From NCBI GenBank assembly GCA_020735665.1, contig CP085928.1, positions 620,001 through 684,000 of the forward strand: a stretch of 64,000 nt of DNA, in the 5' to 3' direction. The DNA is from Lachnospiraceae bacterium GAM79 (GTDB lineage: Bacteria > Bacillota > Clostridia > Lachnospirales > Lachnospiraceae). The position numbers and the translations under genes are program-made. The stretch's first letter is position 1. Each line of letters begins with the position of its first letter. Under the pieces are notes generated by a model. The model saw nothing but the letters and a program-made list of their open reading frames with translations, was not told where the DNA came from and did no database searches. Shown here in pieces: positions 1 through 9,280 of this stretch.

Positions 1-1
1 C

Positions 2-67
2 CGGTGGCATATTTGTCCGGGAAAAGTAATAAGATATAAGGATAAACAAACGCGGCGGTCAGCATGA
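2..67 (+). CDS. possible 3' end of an upstream gene (partial)
   Basis: An open frame enters from the left edge and stops with TGA at 65-67, overlapping the ATG at 64 in the ATGA arrangement common in operons. Only 21 codons are visible and they are rich in Lys and Arg at the end. In this gene cluster the expected upstream gene would be ftsL or another PBP, but the fragment is too short to recognise. Frame 1 also stays open to a TAA at 37-39, so the frame choice is uncertain. Confidence 0.25.
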   Translation, partial: RWHICPGKVIRYKDKQTRRSA

Positions 68-1794
68 AGCTATATAGTTTTAACCGACGTAAGATATATT
101 TTATGTGTATCGCACTGGTAATGGCAGCGGTATTGCTGATGGGAAGACTCGCATATCTGATGGTTGCAAAAGCAGACTATTATGACAGCGCAGCGACACA
201 ACTTCACGAAAGAGAGCGAAGCATCAAGGCGCCGAGAGGAAAGATATATGACAGAAATGGCAACATTCTGGCTGATAACAAGGCAGTCTGTTCTGTATCT
301 GTTATCCACAGCCAGATTGAAGATGAGGAAGAAGTTATCCGTGTCTTAAATGAACGTCTGGATAAGGCTGAAGCGGATATCCGCAAAAAGGTGAAAAAGG
401 TTTCATCGAGAGAATTGATAGCAGCCAATATAGATAAAACAACCGGAGATGCCATAAGAGAATTGAATGTTGCCGGAATTAAGGTTGACGAGGACTATAA
501 AAGGTATTATCCTTATGGAAGTCTTGCTTCCAAGGTCCTTGGATTCACAGGATCTGACAATCAGGGTATTGTCGGTCTTGAGGTATGGTATAATGCGATA
601 TTGGCAGGAGAAGATGGCAGCATCCGTACAGTAACGGATGCAAAAGGAATCGAATTACCAAATGTAAAGGAAACGAGAGTAAGTCCTGTACCGGGAGATA
701 ATCTGGTACTTTCAATGGACTTGACAATACAAAAATATGCAACACAGGCAGCGCTTGCTGTTATGGAAGAAAAGCAGGCAAAACGTGTGGCGATGATTAT
801 CATGAATCCGAAAAATGGCGAGATATATGCCATGGTTGATGTTCCGGAGTATGATCTGAACCATCCGTTTCAGTTAAATACAGGGATTGACGGTTATGAG
901 AGTATGACGGAAGCGCAGAAGATGGATGCGCTGAATAATATGTGGCGTAATTTTACAGTCAGTGATACTTATGAACCGGGATCGACATTTAAGATTGTAA
1001 CAGCGACGGCGGCATTGGAGGCAGGAACAGTGTCCTTATCCGATACCTTTTACTGTCCGGGATATAAGATCGTAGAGGATCGACGGATTCGATGTCATAA
1101 GACGACGGGGCATGGTTCGGAAGACTTCCGGCATGCACTGATGAATTCCTGTAATCCGGCATTTATGACGATCGGGGAACAAACAGGAGCCACGAATCTG
1201 TATCAGACCTATCAGAAGCTTGGCTTGTTTCAGAAAACCGGGATTGATCTTCCGGGTGAGGCAAATTCCATTATGCATAAGCTTTCCGATATCGGGCCGG
1301 TGGAACTGGCAACAATGTCATTCGGACAATCGATTCAGATATCACCGATCCAGTTTGTGACAGCAGCAGCTACTGTTATAAATGGTGGAAATAAGATTAC
1401 ACCGCATATCGGTATGAAGGTGACGGATGCAGATAATCAGGTGACAACAAATCTGGAATATCCGGTCACAGAACAGGCAGTCAGCAGTGAAACATCAGCA
1501 TTGATGCGGGATCTGTTGGAATCGGTAGTAGCGGAAGGCGGTGGAAGTAAAGCCCAGGTTGAAGGCTACAGGATCGGTGGCAAGACAGCAACCAGTGAGA
1601 AATATCCCAGAGGAACGGGAAAATACATATCATCGTTCATAGGTTTTGCACCGGCGTATGATCCGCAGATAATGGCATTTGTTATGATCGATGAACCGAT
1701 GGGCATATATTATGGCGGTACTATTGCAGCTCCGGTTGTACAGGAAGTTTTTTCCAATATTCTGCCATACTTGGGAATACAGAAGGAAGAATAA
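64..1794 (+). CDS. class B penicillin-binding protein (FtsI/SpoVD type)
   Basis: A transpeptidase that cross-links septal or spore peptidoglycan. One N-terminal membrane segment lies at about residues 11-34, followed by the PBP dimerisation domain beginning at APRGKIYDRNG and then the transpeptidase domain. The catalytic motifs are visible: STFK with Ser307, SCN at 362-364 and KTAT at 507-510. The third motif is KTA rather than the usual KTG. At 576 residues there is no C-terminal PASTA domain, so it resembles FtsI more than full-length SpoVD; the sequence alone does not decide between them. It is first in the visible cluster, followed by mraY, murD and ftsW. The start has no strong Shine-Dalgarno and may be translationally coupled to the preceding frame. 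Confidence 0.9.
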   Translation: MKLYSFNRRKIYFMCIALVMAAVLLMGRLAYLMVAKADYYDSAATQLHERERSIKAPRGKIYDRNGNILADNKAVCSVSVIHSQIEDEEEVIRVLNERLDKAEADIRKKVKKVSSRELIAANIDKTTGDAIRELNVAGIKVDEDYKRYYPYGSLASKVLGFTGSDNQGIVGLEVWYNAILAGEDGSIRTVTDAKGIELPNVKETRVSPVPGDNLVLSMDLTIQKYATQAALAVMEEKQAKRVAMIIMNPKNGEIYAMVDVPEYDLNHPFQLNTGIDGYESMTEAQKMDALNNMWRNFTVSDTYEPGSTFKIVTATAALEAGTVSLSDTFYCPGYKIVEDRRIRCHKTTGHGSEDFRHALMNSCNPAFMTIGEQTGATNLYQTYQKLGLFQKTGIDLPGEANSIMHKLSDIGPVELATMSFGQSIQISPIQFVTAAATVINGGNKITPHIGMKVTDADNQVTTNLEYPVTEQAVSSETSALMRDLLESVVAEGGGSKAQVEGYRIGGKTATSEKYPRGTGKYISSFIGFAPAYDPQIMAFVMIDEPMGIYYGGTIAAPVVQEVFSNILPYLGIQKEE

Positions 1795-1864
1795 GAAAGT
1801 TACCTCATACATGAGGAAAAAATATAGCCGTTTCATAAAAAATGGCAGGTAAGGAGTACAAAAA

Positions 1865-2824
1865 ATGAACTTGGATTTTTCAATTATTTTACCGATACTT
1901 ATAGCATTTGGAATCAGTGTGGTGTTAAGCCCGATCGTAATTCCGTTTTTAAAGAAACTGAAATTTGGACAGTTTGTACGAGATGATGGCCCGGAAACGC
2001 ATTTGAAGAAGTCAGGAACCCCGACGATGGGTGGTTTGATCATTCTGCTCAGTTTGGTGATCACCTCGTTATTTTATATGAAAGATTATCCGGATATTCT
2101 GCCGGTGTTATTTGTAACACTTGGTTTTGGATTGATTGGATTTCTCGATGACTACATTAAGGTAGTGATGAAACGTTCCATGGGGCTTCGTGCTTGGCAG
2201 AAGATGTTGGGACAGTTCGTTGTAACTACCATATTTGCATATTATATTGAGAAATATACCGAGATCAACAATGAGATCATTATTCCGTTTATCGGGAAGA
2301 CAGTTGTTCTTAATAAGTGGTTTTACATCGTATTACTGTTCTTTGTAGTACTTGGAACTGTAAACGGAGCAAATTTTACAGACGGATTAGATGGCCTTGC
2401 ATCATCTGTAACAGCGCTGATCGCTACATTCTTTACAGTTGTTGCAATCGGAACCGGTTCAGGACTTGCACCGATCTCCTGTGCAGCTACGGGAAGTTTA
2501 TTAGGATTCCTTGTTTATAACGTATACCCGGCAAGAGTGTTCATGGGTGATACCGGCTCACTTGCGCTTGGAGGATTTGTAGCATCGATCGCATATATGC
2601 TTAAGATGCCGTTATTTATTCTGATCGTGGCATTCATTTATTTTATAGAAGTATTATCGGTTATCATTCAGGTAGTTTCATTCAAGCTGACCGGAAAACG
2701 AGTGTTCAAAATGGCACCGATCCATCATCATTTTGAGCTTTCCGGATGGCCTGAGACAAAGGTTGTATCAATATTTGCGATAGTAACAGCCGTGCTTTGT
2801 GTTGTAGGTTTACTGGCTGTTTAA
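1865..2824 (+). CDS. mraY: phospho-N-acetylmuramoyl-pentapeptide transferase
   Basis: A membrane enzyme that moves phospho-MurNAc-pentapeptide from UDP to undecaprenyl phosphate, giving lipid I. The 319-residue protein is almost entirely hydrophobic with about ten membrane segments. Visible family motifs are FLDDYIK, the catalytic NFTDGLDGLA starting at residue 170, MGDTGSLALGG and the late APIHHHFE. Length is normal for the family. An AAGGAG Shine-Dalgarno lies just upstream of the ATG. It is followed 17 nt later by murD, so both consecutive steps of precursor synthesis are in one transcript. Confidence 0.97.
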   Translation: MNLDFSIILPILIAFGISVVLSPIVIPFLKKLKFGQFVRDDGPETHLKKSGTPTMGGLIILLSLVITSLFYMKDYPDILPVLFVTLGFGLIGFLDDYIKVVMKRSMGLRAWQKMLGQFVVTTIFAYYIEKYTEINNEIIIPFIGKTVVLNKWFYIVLLFFVVLGTVNGANFTDGLDGLASSVTALIATFFTVVAIGTGSGLAPISCAATGSLLGFLVYNVYPARVFMGDTGSLALGGFVASIAYMLKMPLFILIVAFIYFIEVLSVIIQVVSFKLTGKRVFKMAPIHHHFELSGWPETKVVSIFAIVTAVLCVVGLLAV

Positions 2825-2841
2825 TACGGAGGATATGAAAA

Positions 2842-4197
2842 ATGAATTTTAAAAATGCTTTAGTGGCAGGTACAGGTAAGAGCGGAATCAGTGCGGCAAA
2901 GCTTCTGATCGCGCACGGCGTAAAGGTTACGTTGTTTGATGAAAACGAAAAAAGAGATAAGAATGATCTGATGGAGAAGCTTTCCCGGTCGGAGCTTGTT
3001 ACGATCCTTCTTGGGAAATTAACAGATGAAGTATTGAAGCAGACAGATATTATGGTTATAAGCCCCGGTATTCCGGTTGATTCTGCTTTTGTAGAAGAAG
3101 TAAAAAAAGCAGGTATTCCGGTATGGAGTGAGATTGAACTTGCATATTATTTCGGTAAAGGTAAGATCGCTGCGATCACAGGAACCAATGGCAAGACAAC
3201 CACAACTGCACTTGTCGGAGAGATCGTCAAAGCATGGAATCCAAAGACTATCGTAGTCGGAAATATCGGTATCCCATATACAGAGCTTTGCGATACAACA
3301 GATGACGACAGTGCGACAGTAGCGGAGATCAGCAGCTTTCAGTTAGAAACGATCGTGGATTTTCATCCAAATGTCAGTGCTGTCTTAAATCTTACACCGG
3401 ATCACCTGAATCGTCATTATACATTTGAGAATTACGGAAATGTCAAGAAATCGATTACAAAAAATCAGACAGAAGAAGATGTGGTTGTATTAAACTATGA
3501 TGATGAACATACAAGAGCAATGGCAGAGGGGATTCGTCCGAGAGTTGTATATTTCAGCAGACTGGAGAAGCCTGCCGGAGGTGTATATGTAGAGGATGGT
3601 CATATCAAGATTGAAGCAAACGGAGAAAAGATTGATGTTCTTGCGTTAAAGGATCTGATCCTGCTTGGGGCACATAATGTTGAAAATGTACTTGCAGCTG
3701 TCGGTATCTCATATTATATGGGAGTGCCGGTTAATATTATTCGTGATGTTGCAGTAAGCTTTAAGGCTGTAGAGCATAGAATAGAGTATGTAAAGACTGT
3801 AGCTGGCGTGGATTATTATAATGATTCCAAGGGAACGAACCCGGATGCAGCCATCAAGGGAATTCAGGCAATGGTAAAACCAACCTATCTGATCGGTGGA
3901 GGTTATGATAAAGGCTCTACTTATGATGAGTGGATTGATGCATTTGACGGAAAAGTCAGATGCCTTGTTCTGATCGGTCAGACAGCGAAGAAGATTGCAG
4001 AGACTGCCAAAAAACACGGATTCCATAATATTGTATTTGAAGACGATCTGTTAGAAGCAGTAAAATATTGTCATGAAAATGCAAAAGATGGGGAAGCAGT
4101 TCTCCTTTCTCCGGCATGTGCAAGCTGGGGAATGTTCGACAATTATGAACAGCGAGGAAGAATGTTCAAAGAATATGTCCGCGATTTTAAGGAGTGA
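2842..4197 (+). CDS. murD: UDP-N-acetylmuramoylalanine--D-glutamate ligase
   Basis: A cytoplasmic Mur ligase that adds D-glutamate to UDP-MurNAc-L-Ala using ATP. The N-terminal nucleotide-binding fold begins VAGTGKSGISAA. The ATP-binding loop GTNGKTTTT is at residues 114-122, and downstream are the family segments NLTPDHLNRH and NDSKGTNPDAA. At 451 residues the length is typical. The gene sits between mraY and ftsW, as in many Firmicutes dcw clusters. Its final codons carry the AAGGAG ribosome site of ftsW. Confidence 0.97.
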   Translation: MNFKNALVAGTGKSGISAAKLLIAHGVKVTLFDENEKRDKNDLMEKLSRSELVTILLGKLTDEVLKQTDIMVISPGIPVDSAFVEEVKKAGIPVWSEIELAYYFGKGKIAAITGTNGKTTTTALVGEIVKAWNPKTIVVGNIGIPYTELCDTTDDDSATVAEISSFQLETIVDFHPNVSAVLNLTPDHLNRHYTFENYGNVKKSITKNQTEEDVVVLNYDDEHTRAMAEGIRPRVVYFSRLEKPAGGVYVEDGHIKIEANGEKIDVLALKDLILLGAHNVENVLAAVGISYYMGVPVNIIRDVAVSFKAVEHRIEYVKTVAGVDYYNDSKGTNPDAAIKGIQAMVKPTYLIGGGYDKGSTYDEWIDAFDGKVRCLVLIGQTAKKIAETAKKHGFHNIVFEDDLLEAVKYCHENAKDGEAVLLSPACASWGMFDNYEQRGRMFKEYVRDFKE

Positions 4198-4202
4198 AAT
4201 AT

Positions 4203-5348
4203 TTGAATGACAGAAACAGGAAAACAGATACAAATGAGATAGATAGCAGAAAACAGCCGTTATGGTACAGCGGACGCTACTTCGACTATCCGCTGTTTGG
4301 AATTGTATTGGGGCTTGTCCTGTTCGGGCTGGTTATGGTATACAGTACCAGCTCATACCGGGCGGATGAATTGTATGACGACAGTACATATTTTGCAAAA
4401 CGACAGCTTGTTTTTGAACTTGTTGCACTGGTTGGAATGTTTCTGGTATCCAAGATTGATTATCGCAGATATGCGAGATACTCCAAATATTTTCTGTATG
4501 TGGCAATAGCACTTCTGGTGCTGGTGTACATTATAGGAAGTGCGAGTCATGGTTCGACCAGATGGATATATATCGGAGCATTTGGCTTTCAGCCATCCGA
4601 ATTTGCAAAGCTGGCACTGATCGTTTATACAGCAGATATTTGTACCAGAAAACCCCGAAGCCTGAATACGATCAAGGGACTTGCAAAGATGCTCCTGCTT
4701 CCGCTCATAACGATCGTGTTGATCGCGATCGAGAACTTGAGTACGGCGATCATCTGTTTTGGGATCGTGATGATCATTGTATTTGTAGCGAGCCCGAAGA
4801 ACTGGCATTTTATATTGATGGGCGTTCTGGGAATCCTGATGTGTGTGGTATTTATCGCTACAGCAGGATACCGTGCAGATCGTATCCGTATCTGGCTTGC
4901 TCCGGAGAAATACGATGATGGATACCAGACCATGCAGTCGCTATACGCGATTGGTTCCGGTGGATTCTTTGGCAGAGGGCTTGGAAACAGTATTCAGAAG
5001 ATGGGATTTATTCCGGAATCACATAATGATATGATATTTTCTGTTATATGTGAGGAACTGGGCTTATTTGGAGCTGTGCTTACGATCATAATGTTTATTT
5101 TACTGATCTACAGATGTACAGTGCTTGCTATCAATTCAGGTGATCGATTTGGAGGATTGATAGCGGTTGGGGTCATGGCACATATTGCAGTACAGGTATT
5201 GATCAATATCAGTGTTGTTACAAATACGATACCTCCGACAGGTGTGCCGCTTCCGTTTATCAGTTACGGTGGCAGTTCGATTTTCTTCCTGTTACTTGAA
5301 ATGGGACTGATGTTTGCAGTTGCAAGGCAGATAAAACCGGGAAGATAG
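4203..5348 (+). CDS. ftsW: SEDS peptidoglycan glycosyltransferase FtsW
   Basis: A SEDS-family polytopic membrane protein that polymerises glycan strands from lipid II at the septum together with the cognate class B PBP. The protein has about ten membrane segments. The C-terminal signature TGVPLPFISYGGSS is clear, as is the region around RIRIWLAPEKYDDGYQ. The open frame can be extended to a GTG at 4194, but AAGGAG at 4189-4194 overlaps that codon and lies 8 nt before the TTG at 4203, so TTG is the better start. This places the start just after the murD stop. Confidence 0.94.
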   Translation: MNDRNRKTDTNEIDSRKQPLWYSGRYFDYPLFGIVLGLVLFGLVMVYSTSSYRADELYDDSTYFAKRQLVFELVALVGMFLVSKIDYRRYARYSKYFLYVAIALLVLVYIIGSASHGSTRWIYIGAFGFQPSEFAKLALIVYTADICTRKPRSLNTIKGLAKMLLLPLITIVLIAIENLSTAIICFGIVMIIVFVASPKNWHFILMGVLGILMCVVFIATAGYRADRIRIWLAPEKYDDGYQTMQSLYAIGSGGFFGRGLGNSIQKMGFIPESHNDMIFSVICEELGLFGAVLTIIMFILLIYRCTVLAINSGDRFGGLIAVGVMAHIAVQVLINISVVTNTIPPTGVPLPFISYGGSSIFFLLLEMGLMFAVARQIKPGR

Positions 5349-5363
5349 AAGATGTAGTATAGG

Positions 5364-6140
5364 ATGAATGTAGATATGCAGAAAGAACAGAATGTGCAAA
5401 AATCTGAACAGAAGAAAAAGAAGAAAGCCGGAAAGATATTTTTGATCATTTTGGCTGCATTATTGTTGCTGTGCATGGGTGCATACATTTATGTTATAAA
5501 GTCCTATAGCCTGACGAAGATACAGGTGTCCGGAAATGTCCATTACACAAAGGATGAAGTGATCGACATTGTTACAAAAGGAAAGAAAGCAGACAATACA
5601 TTATTTTTCTATATTGAAAACAAACTTCATCCGGTAGAGGATGTAACGTTTGTTGATAAGTTTCAGCTAGAGGTGATCGGTAAGCATACAGTGACTATCA
5701 CAGTATATGAGAAATCCATGGCAGGCTGTGTGATTTATATGGATCAGTATATTTATTTTGATAATGACGGCCGTGTGCTTGAGACTTCGGCTGAGAAGCT
5801 TCCTGATGTGCCATGTATACAGGGACTCAAATTTGATCGTATCGTTGTAGGAGAGAAGCTCCCGGTAACCAATGATGCGATGTTTCAGGAGATTCTTACC
5901 ATGACACAGTTGATTGATAAGAACGAGCTCCTGATCGATGAGATCCGGTTCAACAGTGATAACGAGATTGTCTTGTATAAGGATAAGATAAAGATTGAAC
6001 TTGGAAGCGGGACCGGTCTTGAGGACAAGCTGATGAATCTGGAAAGTATTCTTGCAAAACTTGAAGGAAAAAGCGGAACATTGGACCTGACAGACTATAC
6101 GGCAGGCACAGGAAATGCAATATTTAAGGAAAATAAGTAA
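5364..6140 (+). CDS. cell division protein FtsQ/DivIB
   Basis: A bitopic divisome protein that links FtsL/FtsB-type partners and the septal synthase. A short Lys-rich cytoplasmic tail (KKKKKAGK) precedes one membrane segment at about residues 27-48. A POTRA domain follows (SLTKIQVSGNVHYTKDEVIDIV), then the beta domain. The 258-residue length fits. It lies 15 nt after ftsW and is the last gene before a 200-nt gap carrying the ftsZ promoter. Sequence conservation in this family is low, so the call rests on topology, POTRA and gene order. Confidence 0.88.
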   Translation: MNVDMQKEQNVQKSEQKKKKKAGKIFLIILAALLLLCMGAYIYVIKSYSLTKIQVSGNVHYTKDEVIDIVTKGKKADNTLFFYIENKLHPVEDVTFVDKFQLEVIGKHTVTITVYEKSMAGCVIYMDQYIYFDNDGRVLETSAEKLPDVPCIQGLKFDRIVVGEKLPVTNDAMFQEILTMTQLIDKNELLIDEIRFNSDNEIVLYKDKIKIELGSGTGLEDKLMNLESILAKLEGKSGTLDLTDYTAGTGNAIFKENK

Positions 6141-6159
6141 AATTTACGATAAAAAGTTG

Positions 6160-6188
6160 TTGCGTTATTTATAAAAAAATCGTATTAT
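6160..6188 (+). promoter_or_regulatory. predicted sigma-A promoter of ftsZ
   Basis: TTGCGT at 6160-6165 and TATTAT at 6183-6188 are separated by 17 nt in the AT-rich gap between ftsQ and ftsZ. It would give a 5' leader of about 150 nt. This is a consensus-based call only. Confidence 0.5.
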
Positions 6189-6343
6189 TAAGATATTAAT
6201 GCGATTATATAGATGTACACTCCTCATACTTTTGCCACGCGGATAATATTTTCGCGGAGAAGTATTTTATGACAGAATAGAAAACTGGGGGTAGGAGCGT
6301 ACGTACAAGAAATAAAAGAAATATATAGAAGGAGGAAATAACC

Positions 6344-7615
6344 TTGCTCGAAATAAAGTCTAACGATGAGAGAACACCAGCTAGAATACTGGTAATTGGA
6401 GTGGGTGGCGCAGGTAACAATGCGGTAAACAGAATGATTGATGAAAATGTAGAGGGTGTTGAGCTGATAGCGATCAATACCGATAAGCAGGCACTTTCAT
6501 TAAGCAGAGCCACAACTAAGATTCAGATTGGTGAGAAGCTGACAAAGGGACTTGGTGCAGGTGCAAAGCCTGAGATCGGTGCCAGTGCAGTTGAGGAGAA
6601 TAGAGAAGAAATTGTTGATATTATAAAGGATGCCAACATGGTATTTGTAACCTGTGGTATGGGTGGTGGAACCGGAACAGGTGCTGCACCGGTTGTAGCC
6701 GAGATGGCAAGAAATCTTGGTATACTGACCGTTGGTGTAGTAACAAAGCCTTTTGGTTTTGAAGGAAAGCCACGTATGAAGAATGCGATGGATGGTATTG
6801 CAAGATTAAAAGAGAATGTGGATACCCTGATTGTTATTCCAAATGATAAGTTACTGCAGATTTGTGATAAGAGAACAAGTATTCCTGATGCGTTAAAGAA
6901 AGCAGATCAGGTTCTTCAGCAGGGTGTTCAGGGTGTAACAGATCTGATCAATAAACCGGGTCTTATCAACCTTGACTTTGCTGATATCCAGACAGTTATG
7001 AGAGATAAGGGTATTGCACATATCGGTATCGGTTCAGCAAGCGGTGAGAATAAAGCAGTTGATGCGATCAAAGAGGCTATGGATTCACCATTACTGGAGA
7101 CAACCGTATCAGGTGCAACCGATATTATTGTAAACTTCTCAGGAAATATTGGCATCGTAGAAGCGTACGATGCAGTTACTTATCTTACCGAACAGGCTGG
7201 CGATGGTGTAAACATCATCTTTGGTACGGTTGATAATGATAATATGGGTGAGGAGATCAGTATCACGATTATCGCAACAGGACTTGAGAAAGCTGAGACA
7301 GCTGCGCCTGTAAGCAGATTTGCGGGAACCGCTGCTCCAAAGCTTGACAGTGTGAATACAACAGCTTCATTTAGTGAGACAAGAAAGACAACGACACCTA
7401 CTTATGGTGGACAGGCACTTAGCAGTTCATCGATCAGACCTACATTCCTGTCAGAGGCTTCTTCCGCACAGACAGTAAAGCCGGTAGTTCCGAACACAAC
7501 AAGAACAACGACACCGGTTGAACCACATGTCAGTGCACCGACACCAAAGCCGGCAAGACCTGCAGCACAGGCAAATGACAGTATCAGAATACCTGAGTTT
7601 TTAAAGAAAAGATAA
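6344..7615 (+). CDS. ftsZ: cell division protein FtsZ
   Basis: Tubulin-like GTPase that forms the Z ring. The GTP signature GGGTGTG is at residues 107-113, with the T7 region and a conserved GTPase core up to about residue 315. A Thr/Pro/Ala-rich linker follows, and the protein ends in the peptide RIPEFLKKR that normally binds FtsA, SepF or other membrane tethers. The start is TTG at 6344, placed 8 nt after GGAGG; no better ATG exists. The gene is transcribed from its own predicted promoter and ends at a strong hairpin. Confidence 0.98.
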   Translation: MLEIKSNDERTPARILVIGVGGAGNNAVNRMIDENVEGVELIAINTDKQALSLSRATTKIQIGEKLTKGLGAGAKPEIGASAVEENREEIVDIIKDANMVFVTCGMGGGTGTGAAPVVAEMARNLGILTVGVVTKPFGFEGKPRMKNAMDGIARLKENVDTLIVIPNDKLLQICDKRTSIPDALKKADQVLQQGVQGVTDLINKPGLINLDFADIQTVMRDKGIAHIGIGSASGENKAVDAIKEAMDSPLLETTVSGATDIIVNFSGNIGIVEAYDAVTYLTEQAGDGVNIIFGTVDNDNMGEEISITIIATGLEKAETAAPVSRFAGTAAPKLDSVNTTASFSETRKTTTPTYGGQALSSSSIRPTFLSEASSAQTVKPVVPNTTRTTTPVEPHVSAPTPKPARPAAQANDSIRIPEFLKKR

Positions 7616-7634
7616 ATAGCAGAAATGCAATCAG

Positions 7635-7680
7635 ATATATACAAATGCCATGGCGTAATAGCCATGGCATTTGTATATAC
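7635..7680 (+). terminator. hairpin terminator after ftsZ
   Basis: Arms 7635-7654 and 7661-7680 are complementary at 19 of 20 positions around a 6-nt loop (GTAATA), with the GC core GCCATGGC. An A-rich stretch precedes the core and TTTGTATATA follows it. A weak T tract means the terminator role is likely but not certain. Confidence 0.6.
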
Positions 7681-7703
7681 CAACGGAAGGAGGTAGCAGT
7701 TTT

Positions 7704-9254
7704 ATGAAATTTCTTGCAACAGGGAATGAGATGCAGGAGATTGATCGTAACTCGATCGATCAGATCGGAATCCCGGGAATCGTATTAATGGAGCGAGCGG
7801 CTATGGCTGTAGCAGGAGAAATTGAAAATAGATTTCCGATTGATCAGAGAAGCGGACAATGTGTAGAAACCATGGCAGATATTAAGGTTCTGATTATTGT
7901 TGAAAAGGGAAATAATGGCGGCGATGGATTGGCAGTAGCGCGGATCTTGTCAGAAAAGGGTTATCAGACGGATGTATATTGCATAGGGCAGATCCGGAAA
8001 GCAACGGAGAGCTTTGCTGTTCAGCAGAATATTTTAGAGCAGCTCGGTATAAAGCTTCTTGATGAATATCCTGATCAGAAGTATGATATTATCGTTGATG
8101 CGATATTTGGTGTAGGATTAAAACGGGATATCAGGGGTATTCATCAAAAAATTATTGAGAAGATCAATGATACTCCGGCATATGTCGTATCGATAGATAT
8201 TCCATCCGGGGTGTCGGCAACTACCGGGCAGGTGATGAATGTTGCAGTAAAGGCGGATCTTACAGTAACAATGGGATTAATGAAGGTCGGAATGGTACTT
8301 TATCCGGGATGTGCTTGTTGCGGAGAAATCCTTGTAAAAGATATAGGATTTCCGGGAAAAGCAGTCGATATAGTAATGCCGGAAATATATACATACGAAG
8401 AAAAAGACTTGATGCGTCTTCCAAAAAGAGCAGAAGACGGAAATAAAGGTACATTTGGGAAAGTAGCAGTCATAGCCGGTAGTCAGGAGATATCGGGAGC
8501 AGCCTGTCTTGCGGCATCGGCAGCCTACCGGGTTGGAAGTGGTATGGTAAAGGTATATACCCATAAGGATAACAGAGTGATCGTAGGCGGATATCTACCG
8601 GAGGCATTGATGAAGACATATCAGGATGAGAAAACGGCTGTCCTCTGTGCAGAGGATGCATGTGCATGGGCAGATGTTATACTGATCGGACCGGGTATCG
8701 GAACCGGAAAAGAAGCGGAATGTATGCTTAAGACAGTGTTGGAGGATTTCAAAGGAACGATCGTTGTTGATGCCGATGGCCTTAATCTTTTATCAGCTCA
8801 TAAAGATTTGCTTACGGCAGGAGAGATAAGCAGACAGACGGGAAATATATCACTTGTTATTACACCACATATAAAGGAAATGTCCAGACTGACAGGAAAG
8901 ACAGTGGCTGAATTAAAAGAAGCACCGATTCGTGAGTGTAGGATATTTGCGGAAGCAGAAACACTTGTGTGTGTATTAAAAGATGCAAGAACCTGTGTCA
9001 GTGCAGGAGGTGTGCATACTTACATGAACACTTCGGGTAATGATGGCATGGCAACAGCAGGATCAGGTGATGTCCTTGCAGGAATGATCGCAGGGCTATC
9101 CGCCGGTGGAATATCTCCGGCAGAGGCAGCAAGACTTGGGGTGTATATACACGGACTGGCAGGGGATCGTGCAAAGAAACGGTATGGAAAGGCGGCTATG
9201 ACCGCCGGCAGTCTGATCGATGAGATCGGTCCGGTCATGAGTTCTTATGTATAA
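7704..9254 (+). CDS. nnrD: bifunctional NAD(P)H-hydrate epimerase/dehydratase
   Basis: A metabolite-repair enzyme. The N-terminal YjeF domain (about residues 1-215) epimerises R- and S-NAD(P)HX, and the C-terminal ribokinase-like domain (about 230-517) dehydrates S-NAD(P)HX using ADP or ATP. Motifs seen are NNGGDGLAVARIL in the epimerase half, DADGLNLL, and SGNDGMATAGSGDVLAGMIAGL split across the kinase-like active site. The ATG at 7704 follows GGAAGGAGG; an upstream TTG in frame at 7671 lies inside the terminator hairpin and was rejected. It is followed by alr, as in many Firmicutes. Confidence 0.93.
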   Translation: MKFLATGNEMQEIDRNSIDQIGIPGIVLMERAAMAVAGEIENRFPIDQRSGQCVETMADIKVLIIVEKGNNGGDGLAVARILSEKGYQTDVYCIGQIRKATESFAVQQNILEQLGIKLLDEYPDQKYDIIVDAIFGVGLKRDIRGIHQKIIEKINDTPAYVVSIDIPSGVSATTGQVMNVAVKADLTVTMGLMKVGMVLYPGCACCGEILVKDIGFPGKAVDIVMPEIYTYEEKDLMRLPKRAEDGNKGTFGKVAVIAGSQEISGAACLAASAAYRVGSGMVKVYTHKDNRVIVGGYLPEALMKTYQDEKTAVLCAEDACAWADVILIGPGIGTGKEAECMLKTVLEDFKGTIVVDADGLNLLSAHKDLLTAGEISRQTGNISLVITPHIKEMSRLTGKTVAELKEAPIRECRIFAEAETLVCVLKDARTCVSAGGVHTYMNTSGNDGMATAGSGDVLAGMIAGLSAGGISPAEAARLGVYIHGLAGDRAKKRYGKAAMTAGSLIDEIGPVMSSYV

Positions 9255-9280
9255 AATATAATAGGCAGAGGCGCAGACAA

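Noticed and set aside
1803-1816. CCTCATACATGAGG as a terminator after the PBP gene
   Set aside because: Only a 5-bp stem with no T tract, inside an operon where mraY must be transcribed.
7671-7703. N-terminal extension of the NAD(P)HX repair enzyme
   Set aside because: The TTG lies in the right arm of the ftsZ terminator; ATG 7704 has a strong ribosome site.
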